From Gallionella sp. (GTDB lineage Bacteria; Pseudomonadota; Gammaproteobacteria; Burkholderiales; Gallionellaceae), in assembly GCA_030690245.1 (NCBI GenBank), contig JAUYGW010000149.1, positions 1 to 5,353 of the forward strand: a DNA stretch of 5,353 nt. The letters run 5' to 3'. A program made the position numbers and the translations under genes. Of this stretch, positions 1 to 5,353 are shown piece after piece (positions within the stretch are counted from its first letter, which is position 1; each line of letters opens with the position of its first letter). Below the pieces are notes generated by a model. The model was given only the letters and a program-made list of their open reading frames with translations. It had not been told where the DNA came from and did not search any database.

Positions 1-2
1 GG

Positions 3-2597
3 GAATGGGTGGCCGCGCTGGATGTGGTGGACGATCCGATATTCCTGCACGACAAGGAGTACCGCGTCTTGCGCTGCAACAAGGCATACCAGCGATGCGC
101 CGGAATCCCCTTCGATCAGATCATCGGCCAGCCCTATTACACCATCTTTCCCAAGACCGGTGAGCCATTACCCTGCTGCCTGCGCGCGATGGAAAAAGAA
201 GTGGAAGAGGCCGTTGGGGAAGTGGCGGTCGGCGGGGTTATCTACCGCTCGCGTACCTTCTCGGTGCATGACGAGCAGGGTGCCCATCTCTACTCGGTGC
301 ATATCCTCGAAGACATCACCGAGAGCCGCCGTGCCAAGGCCGCGCTGATCGAGAGCGAGGGGAAATTCCGCATGCTTTTCGATGCCATCTCCGATACCGT
401 TGTCATCCATGACATGGACGGCCGTTTTCTTCAGGTCAACCGTTCAGCCTGTGAACATTTTGGCTACAGCCAGGAAGAATTGCTGCAAAAAAATGTGGCC
501 GACATCGACACTTCCGAATTTGCGCAAAAAGTAGCAGACCGAATCAAGGTGTTGCAGGAGCAGGGCCATCTTGTTGCCGAAACAGCCCATATGCACAGGG
601 ACGGCTCTGTTATTCCCGTTGAATTGAGCGCGCGGATTATTGATTATGGCGGCCAGCCAGCTGTTCTCAGCGTGGCCCGCGATATTGCCGAGCGCAAACG
701 GGCGGAGCAGGAGCTGAGGTTAAGGGCGCAGCTTCTGGACAGCACAAACGATTCGGTGTTCGTGCATGACCTCGATGGGAATTTCATTTACCTGAACGAA
801 GCCGCCTGGAAATCGCGCGGCTATACGCGCGACGAGCTGATGGGCATGAATCTGCATGTGCTCGATGTACCGGAGCGCGAAAAGCTCATCGAGGCCCGGA
901 GCAGGGAGTTGATGGAAAAGAGTCAGTGTACTTTTGAATCTGCGCACCGCCGCAAGGACGGTTCCGTCATGCCGATCGAAGTCAGCGCCCGCCTCATCGA
1001 ATCGGGCGGGCGCAAGCTGGTTCTCAGCGCGGCCCGCGACATCACCGAGCGCAAACGGGCGGAGCAGGCGTTGCGCGACAGCGAGGCGACTTACCGCTCG
1101 CTGTTCGAAAATACGCTGAACGGCATCGCCCACTGCCGCATGATTTTTCAGGATGGAGTGCCGGCAGATATTGAATATATTACGGTCAATGAGGGCTTCA
1201 AAAAGGTGACCGGCCTGGAGGGGGTGGAGGGCCGGAGAATCAGCGAGGTCATTCCCGGATATTGCCGCGATGACCCGGAATCGCTTGAGATTTTCGGCCG
1301 GGTTGCACGCACAGGCGAGCCTGCTCGCTGGGAACACTATCTGGCAGCGTTGGGCAGATGGTTTTCGTTCTCCATCTATTCGCCCGCACAAGATGAAATT
1401 GTCATCGTGAGCGACAACATCACCGAGCGCAAGGAGGCGGAAATTGCGCTTAAACACGCCAACCGCGCCCTTGCCACGCTGAGCGAGGTGAACCGGAACC
1501 TGGTGTATGCCACCGATGAGAACGAACTGCTGCAGGCGATCTGCCGGGCTATCGTTGAACAGCGCGGTTACCGGTTAGCATGGGTGGGTTACAAGCAGCA
1601 TGACGAGAATAAGTCCATCAAGGTCTTGGCGAGTGCCGGACATGACGAAGGCTATCTGGATGCCCTGCAGCTTACCTGGGCGGAGACCGAGCGTGGCATG
1701 GGGCCGGGCGGACGCGCCGTGCGCAGCGGCGTCACACAATTGTGCCAGGATCTCGCCAACGATCCGCTCTGTCTGCCGTGGTGCGATGCATCGCGGCAGC
1801 ACGGCTATGCTTCCTGCATTGTGCTGCCGTTGCTGGATGGAGATAAAGCGGTATTTGGCATACTCACTGTGTATGCAGCGGAAGCGAATACTTTCATCAC
1901 CGCCGAAGTCGCGCTGCTGGAAGAGATGGCCGATGACTTGGCATTTGGCGTGCGTACCCTGCATACCCGCCGGGAACGTGATCTTGCGCTGGAGCAGAAC
2001 CGGCGGCAGCTGGAGCAGCTGCAAAGCAACCTGGAAGATACGGTGCGGGCAATTGCCACCATCGTGGAAATGCGCGACCCCTATACCGCAGGCCATCAGG
2101 CCAGGGTGGCCGACCTGGCTGCGGCGATCGCCGGGCAAATGGGGTTGCCCGATGATCGGGCGCATAGCATCCGCCTTGCCGGCGTGGTGCACGACTTGGG
2201 GAAAGTCCAGATTCCGGCGGAAATACTCAGCAAACCGGGGCGGCTCAGCGTCATCGAGTACAGCCTCATCCAGACCCATGCGCAGGCAGGATATGACATC
2301 CTGAAGGGCATCAATTTCCCGTGGCCGATTGTGCAGATGGTGTTGCAGCACCATGAACGCATCGATGGCTCCGGTTATCCGCAAGGCCTCAAGGGCGACG
2401 CCATCCTGCTGGAAGCGCGCATCCTGAGTGTGGCGGATGTGGTCGAGTCGATGTTTTCGCACCGTCCCTACCGCCCTGGAATGGGTATGGAGGTCGCACT
2501 TGAGGAAATTGCCAAGAACAGCGGGACGCTTTATGACCCGCAAGCGGTGGATGCGTGCCTGGCGTTATTCCGCGAACAGGGTTATCGCTTCGTGTAG
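3..2597 (+). CDS. Multi-sensor HD-GYP protein (PAS-PAS-PAS-PAS-GAF-HD-GYP), 5' end outside the window
   Basis: Predicted cytoplasmic cyclic-di-GMP phosphodiesterase. Residues are numbered from the GTG at position 9, but the frame is open to the left edge (Glu-Trp precede it) and the first PAS domain is already under way, so the true start lies upstream. Visible domains are PAS1 (about 1-105), PAS2 (115-236), PAS3 (237-357), PAS4 (362-478), GAF (488-651), a short coiled coil, and HD-GYP (675-862). Each PAS ends in the usual D-I-T/A-E-x-(K/R) type linker. The HD-GYP domain keeps its metal and signature residues: H696 (AGHQAR), H728-D729 with K732 (HDLGK), H757, HHERIDGSGYP at 781-791, and D810 (VADVVES). 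It should therefore be active, hydrolysing c-di-GMP to pGpG or GMP. No GGDEF, EAL or membrane segment is visible. PAS1 and GAF are cysteine-rich. The TAG stop lies inside a REP-like hairpin element. Domain calls are firm; the signals sensed are unknown. Confidence 0.93.
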   Translation, partial: EWVAALDVVDDPIFLHDKEYRVLRCNKAYQRCAGIPFDQIIGQPYYTIFPKTGEPLPCCLRAMEKEVEEAVGEVAVGGVIYRSRTFSVHDEQGAHLYSVHILEDITESRRAKAALIESEGKFRMLFDAISDTVVIHDMDGRFLQVNRSACEHFGYSQEELLQKNVADIDTSEFAQKVADRIKVLQEQGHLVAETAHMHRDGSVIPVELSARIIDYGGQPAVLSVARDIAERKRAEQELRLRAQLLDSTNDSVFVHDLDGNFIYLNEAAWKSRGYTRDELMGMNLHVLDVPEREKLIEARSRELMEKSQCTFESAHRRKDGSVMPIEVSARLIESGGRKLVLSAARDITERKRAEQALRDSEATYRSLFENTLNGIAHCRMIFQDGVPADIEYITVNEGFKKVTGLEGVEGRRISEVIPGYCRDDPESLEIFGRVARTGEPARWEHYLAALGRWFSFSIYSPAQDEIVIVSDNITERKEAEIALKHANRALATLSEVNRNLVYATDENELLQAICRAIVEQRGYRLAWVGYKQHDENKSIKVLASAGHDEGYLDALQLTWAETERGMGPGGRAVRSGVTQLCQDLANDPLCLPWCDASRQHGYASCIVLPLLDGDKAVFGILTVYAAEANTFITAEVALLEEMADDLAFGVRTLHTRRERDLALEQNRRQLEQLQSNLEDTVRAIATIVEMRDPYTAGHQARVADLAAAIAGQMGLPDDRAHSIRLAGVVHDLGKVQIPAEILSKPGRLSVIEYSLIQTHAQAGYDILKGINFPWPIVQMVLQHHERIDGSGYPQGLKGDAILLEARILSVADVVESMFSHRPYRPGMGMEVALEEIAKNSGTLYDPQAVDACLALFREQGYRFV
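688..711 (+). repeat. 24-nt direct repeat, copy 1, in the PAS2 C-terminal linker
   Basis: This stretch encodes the E-R-K-R-A-E-Q linker after PAS2 and is identical over 24 nt to 1045-1068, exactly 357 bp (119 codons) downstream. A second near-identical patch, beginning GTTCTCAGCG, sits at 663 and 1020 with the same spacing. It is an internal trace of PAS-module duplication or gene conversion, not a mobile element. Confidence 0.75.
1045..1068 (+). repeat. 24-nt direct repeat, copy 2, in the PAS3 C-terminal linker
   Basis: Identical partner of the 688-711 segment, at the same place in the next PAS module. The PAS cores between the copies are much more diverged than these linkers, so either the linker is under strong constraint or it was homogenised by recombination. 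Confidence 0.75.
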
Positions 2598-2618
2598 GTG
2601 CGGATTCATCCGCACGGG
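2594..2618 (+). repeat. REP-like GTAG-hairpin element, copy 1
   Basis: The element starts with GTAG, followed by a perfect 7-bp stem (GTGCGGA at 2598-2604, TCCGCAC at 2609-2615) around a TTCA loop, then GGG. A second copy at 5329-5353 has the same GTAG, loop and GGG tail, and differs only by a paired G-C to A-T change in the stem. A GTAG-type tetranucleotide before an imperfect or perfect palindrome is the known layout of REP sequences mobilised by RAYT (REP-associated tyrosine) transposases; no such gene is in the window. The TAG of the upstream gene's stop codon is part of the GTAG. A hairpin here could also protect or attenuate the transcript between the two genes. The structure is seen directly; membership of a RAYT-linked family is inferred. 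Confidence 0.8.
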
Positions 2619-2730
2619 GTCAGGCAAAGAAACAGGCGGAAGAATATTTGATGCAGAACCGGGCATTTACCCATCGGAAAAATCGGCAGCGGAGGGAATC
2701 GGGTGTCATTTTTGAACAAACCAGCCAGTC

Positions 2731-2734
2731 GAGG
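2731..2734 (+). promoter_or_regulatory. Ribosome-binding site of the CHASE histidine kinase gene
   Basis: GAGG lies five bases before the ATG at 2740, which is a suitable Shine-Dalgarno spacing. An in-frame TGA at 2713-2715 and the lack of any other ATG, GTG or TTG codon between it and 2740 fix this as the start. The remaining intergenic bases (about 2619-2730) show no convincing -35/-10 pair and no stem followed by a T run, so the kinase may be cotranscribed with the HD-GYP gene or use a promoter not recognisable by eye. Confidence 0.7.
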
Positions 2735-2739
2735 CACGC

Positions 2740-5353
2740 ATGAATGAATGGCAGGCCATCCCGAAGAGTTACAAGAGCGCCTGGCTGTTTCTGCTAGCCG
2801 GTTTGCTTGCCACGGGGTATGCCGGCCATTCTGTTAAATCGGCGATCGACTCGGGTGCGCAGCGCCAGTTTGCTGCTGGTTGCCAGGAAATCCAACTCAA
2901 GATTGAAGGGCGTTTGCAGGCGCACAAGCAGGTGCTGCTGGGTGGGGTGGCGTTGTTTGATGCTTCGGATAGTGTCAGCCGTCACCAATGGCACGCCTAT
3001 GCCGAACACATGGAAATCGACCAGCACTTCAACGGCATTCAGGGACTGGGTTTTTCCCTGCTGATACCCAAGAACCGGTTAGCACGGCATATCACGGAAA
3101 TCCGCAGCCAGGGTTTTCCCGACTACACCGTGCGTCCGGCGGGCGAGCGCGGCATCTATTCCTCGATCATCTATCTGGAGCCCTTCAACCAGCGCAATCT
3201 GCGTGCCTTCGGTTACGACATGCATTCCGAGCCGGTGCGCAGTGCGGCGATGGAACAGGCGCGCGATGAAAATATTATTTCCTTGTCCGGCAAGGTCGAG
3301 CTGGTGCAGGAAACGGATAAAGATGTGCAGGCCGGCACCCTGATGTATGCGCCGGTGTACCGGAAAGCAATGCCGCTCGAAACCGTGGAGCAACGCCGTG
3401 CCGCCTTGTATGGCTGGGTATATAGCCCGTTCCGCATGAATGACTTGCTGCATGGTGTACTCAAAGGATGGGGCATCACTCAGAGTCCATATCTGCGCTT
3501 GCAGGTTTATGACGGTCACGGCACTAATGCAAACAGTTTGCTCTACCACAGTGAAGCAGGCCAGAAAGCAACTTCCTCGACACCGGTGCTTTTTACCCTT
3601 GAACGGCACTTGAATTTCAACGGGCACGAGTGGACCCTGCATTTTGAGCAGTTAAAAGGCAGTGTGTCCGGCATCGATTACAGCAAGGTATGGATGATTC
3701 TGGCGGGCGGCACGGGCTTGAGCATCCTGTCGTTATTGCTGATGCTGTCCTACTTGAATACCCGGCGCAATGCGGAGCGAATCGCCGGTGAATTGACGGC
3801 CGAATTGCGCAAGGCTTCGGGTTATACGCGCAGCTTGATCGAAGCCAGTCTGGACCCGCTGGTGACCATCAGCCCGGCAGGGAAAATAACCGACGTCAAC
3901 CGGGCAACGGAAAAAGCCACCGGCAAGAGCCGCTCGGAACTGATCGGGACGGACTTTTCCGATTACTTCACCGACCCGGACAAGGCGCGTGAGGGCTACC
4001 GGCAAGTATTCTCGGAAGGCTCGGTGACCGATTATCCGCTGGCCATCCGCCACCAGGATGGTCACATTACCGTGGTGCTTTACAACGCCAGCCTCTACCA
4101 CGATGAAGCCGGAGAAGTGCTGGGCGTGTTTGCCGCCGCGCGCGATATAACCGAGCGCAAGCAGGCCGAGGCGGCGTTGGCGCGCCACATCCGCGACCTG
4201 GGCGAGCGCATCAAGGAGATTGAATGTCTGCGCGACATCACTGCTTTGTTGCTGAATAAAGAGATGAGCATGGAACAGGTGCTGGAAGCCTGTGCCCGGC
4301 GCATCCCGGCCGCCTGGCTCGACCCGGCGCATACCTGCGCGCGCATCCGCCTGGGCGGGCAGATATACGAGACCGCCAATTTCCGCGAGGCCGGATGGAA
4401 GCTGGCGGCAGCAATTTTCGCACCTGGCACGGAGCAAGGCCTGGTCGAGGTGTTTTATTTTGGCGAATGGGACGGGCACGAGGAATCGCCATTCCTCGAC
4501 GAGGAGCGCGCCCTGATCGAATCCATCGCCATTCAGATATCACAGTTGCTGGAAAAGCGGCTGGCAGAGGAAAAAATCCGCCAGCTAAATAGTGAACTGG
4601 AACAACGTGTCGCCGCGCGCACTGCCGAACTTGAGGCCGCTAATCAGGAACTGGAGGCTTTTTCCTACTCGGTTTCGCATGACCTGCGCACGCCGTTGCG
4701 CGCCATCGACGGATTCTCGCTGATGCTGCTGGAAGATTATCAGAGCAAACTGGACGACGAAGGTAAGCGGCTGCTGAATGTGGTACGCAACAATACCAGC
4801 CGCATGTCGCGTCTGATCGATGACATTCTGCGTTTTTCGCGCGCCGGCCGGACTGAAATATCTTTTACCGAGATTGACATGGAAGTAATGGTGCGCGGCG
4901 TGATTGAAGAGCTCAAGTCGCAGGTTGCCGGACGCAAGCTGCAAATCAACCTGGGTAGCCTGCCCAGCGCCCGGGGTGACCGCGCCATGCTGTATCAGGT
5001 CTTTGAAAACCTGCTCGCCAACGCCATCAAGTTCACCGGCAAGAATGAAGAGGCGCATATCGACATCGGGGGCATGATCGAAGCCGGCAAGGCTGTCTAC
5101 CATGTAAAAGATAATGGAGCCGGGTTCGACATGCAGTACGCGGGGAAGCTGTTCGGGGTATTCCAGCGGTTGCATGGCGTTGATGAGTTCGAAGGAACCG
5201 GTATTGGTCTTGCCATCGTCAAGCGGATTGTTGCCCGCCATGGTGGTACAGTCTGGGCCGAAGGCGAAGTCGGGAAGGGCGCAACTTTTTATTTTTCAAT
5301 CCCGGTCACTCCGGAAAAAATTCTTGAGGTAGGTGCGAATTCATTCGCACGGG
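2740..5353 (+). CDS. CHASE-domain sensor histidine kinase (TM-CHASE-TM-PAS-GAF-like-HisKA-HATPase_c), 3' end outside the window
   Basis: Inner-membrane sensor kinase. The single frame stays open for 871 codons to the right edge. An N-terminal membrane helix (about 14-32) and a second helix (317-340) bracket a periplasmic CHASE domain with its hallmark stretch at 138-160 (YSSIIYLEP, then FGYD), followed by LMYAPVYRK. Inside the cell follow PAS (362-480, ending DITERKQAE), a GAF-like domain (about 488-605) and a coiled coil (about 603-645). The HisKA domain carries SHDLRTPLRA with phospho-acceptor H647. HATPase_c has an N box (N757, N761), DNGAGFD (791-797), the KLFGVFQRLH F box, GTGIGL (819-824) and a GKGATF-type G3 box (846-850). 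It should therefore autophosphorylate and pass the phosphate to a response regulator, which is not in view; no HAMP or receiver domain is seen. CHASE ligands are small extracellular molecules; the one sensed here cannot be read from sequence. The catalytic domain ends near 855, and the frame then runs into a REP-like hairpin, encoding VGANSFAR. The start is set by GAGG at 2731. Confidence 0.93.
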   Translation, partial: MNEWQAIPKSYKSAWLFLLAGLLATGYAGHSVKSAIDSGAQRQFAAGCQEIQLKIEGRLQAHKQVLLGGVALFDASDSVSRHQWHAYAEHMEIDQHFNGIQGLGFSLLIPKNRLARHITEIRSQGFPDYTVRPAGERGIYSSIIYLEPFNQRNLRAFGYDMHSEPVRSAAMEQARDENIISLSGKVELVQETDKDVQAGTLMYAPVYRKAMPLETVEQRRAALYGWVYSPFRMNDLLHGVLKGWGITQSPYLRLQVYDGHGTNANSLLYHSEAGQKATSSTPVLFTLERHLNFNGHEWTLHFEQLKGSVSGIDYSKVWMILAGGTGLSILSLLLMLSYLNTRRNAERIAGELTAELRKASGYTRSLIEASLDPLVTISPAGKITDVNRATEKATGKSRSELIGTDFSDYFTDPDKAREGYRQVFSEGSVTDYPLAIRHQDGHITVVLYNASLYHDEAGEVLGVFAAARDITERKQAEAALARHIRDLGERIKEIECLRDITALLLNKEMSMEQVLEACARRIPAAWLDPAHTCARIRLGGQIYETANFREAGWKLAAAIFAPGTEQGLVEVFYFGEWDGHEESPFLDEERALIESIAIQISQLLEKRLAEEKIRQLNSELEQRVAARTAELEAANQELEAFSYSVSHDLRTPLRAIDGFSLMLLEDYQSKLDDEGKRLLNVVRNNTSRMSRLIDDILRFSRAGRTEISFTEIDMEVMVRGVIEELKSQVAGRKLQINLGSLPSARGDRAMLYQVFENLLANAIKFTGKNEEAHIDIGGMIEAGKAVYHVKDNGAGFDMQYAGKLFGVFQRLHGVDEFEGTGIGLAIVKRIVARHGGTVWAEGEVGKGATFYFSIPVTPEKILEVGANSFAR
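5329..5353 (+). repeat. REP-like GTAG-hairpin element, copy 2
   Basis: GTAG, a perfect 7-bp stem (GTGCGAA at 5333-5339, TTCGCAC at 5344-5350), a TTCA loop and a GGG tail, matching the element at 2594-2618 apart from one compensated stem pair. It has the same orientation relative to its gene and sits just after the end of the kinase catalytic domain. The kinase reading frame enters it one base out of phase compared with copy 1, so the TAG is not read as a stop. The element may continue past the edge. Confidence 0.8.

Noticed and set aside
9..11. GTG as the true start codon of the HD-GYP gene
   Set aside because: The frame is open to the window edge, no Shine-Dalgarno sequence can be placed before it, and a PAS domain is already in progress (EW then AALDVVDDPIFLHD), so it is an internal valine.
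720..1457. 245-codon - strand frame opposite PAS3/PAS4
   Set aside because: It mirrors real PAS codons, with repeated patches such as LALGDV arising as the complement of the PAS linkers.
1575..2543. 322-codon open frame on the - strand opposite the GAF/HD-GYP region
   Set aside because: It lies wholly inside a well-supported gene with intact catalytic motifs and shows no recognisable domain; long antisense frames are common in GC-rich coding DNA.
2598..2620. Hairpin after the HD-GYP gene as a Rho-independent terminator
   Set aside because: The stem is followed by GGGG rather than a T run, and a matching copy lies at 5329, so a REP-like repeat fits better.
2428..2743. Small + strand frames spanning the end of gene 1 and the gap (2428-2715 and 2555-2743)
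   Set aside because: They begin inside the HD-GYP coding sequence in the wrong frame, have no supporting ribosome-binding site and resemble no family.
3733..4479. 248-codon - strand frame opposite the kinase PAS/GAF region, with similar ones at 3079-3642 and 4585-5241
   Set aside because: All are shadows of the kinase gene, whose frame has continuous domain matches through these regions.

Overview
The window holds two large signalling genes on the + strand, each cut by a window edge. The mid-50s GC content (judged by eye), the chained PAS/GAF sensor proteins and the style of the HD-GYP and CHASE domains suggest an environmental betaproteobacterium, possibly of the Nitrosomonadales/Gallionellaceae type. 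This assignment is from general recognition only; no marker gene is present.

Layout: (1) Positions 3-2597 carry the 3' part of a multi-sensor HD-GYP protein (PAS x4, GAF, HD-GYP), a predicted cyclic-di-GMP phosphodiesterase. The frame is open to the left edge, so the true start lies outside. (2) A 142-bp gap (2598-2739) follows. It opens with a small GTAG-hairpin element (2594-2618) that includes the stop codon of gene 1, and it ends with a GAGG ribosome-binding site. The rest shows no convincing promoter, terminator or RNA gene. (3) From 2740 to the right edge runs one uninterrupted frame encoding a membrane-bound hybrid-sensor-type histidine kinase (TM, periplasmic CHASE, TM, PAS, GAF-like, coiled coil, HisKA, HATPase_c), with no receiver domain in view. 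(4) The last 25 bases are a second copy of the GTAG-hairpin, again at the end of a kinase/phosphodiesterase-type gene and this time read in frame by the kinase gene.

Functionally, the pair could link extracellular ligand sensing (CHASE kinase) and cytoplasmic redox or small-molecule sensing (PAS/GAF) to phosphorelay output and c-di-GMP breakdown. No physical evidence here proves that they share a pathway. I found no previously undescribed protein system. The most notable structure is the pair of REP-like hairpins, which differ only by one compensated base pair and lie exactly at the gene ends.
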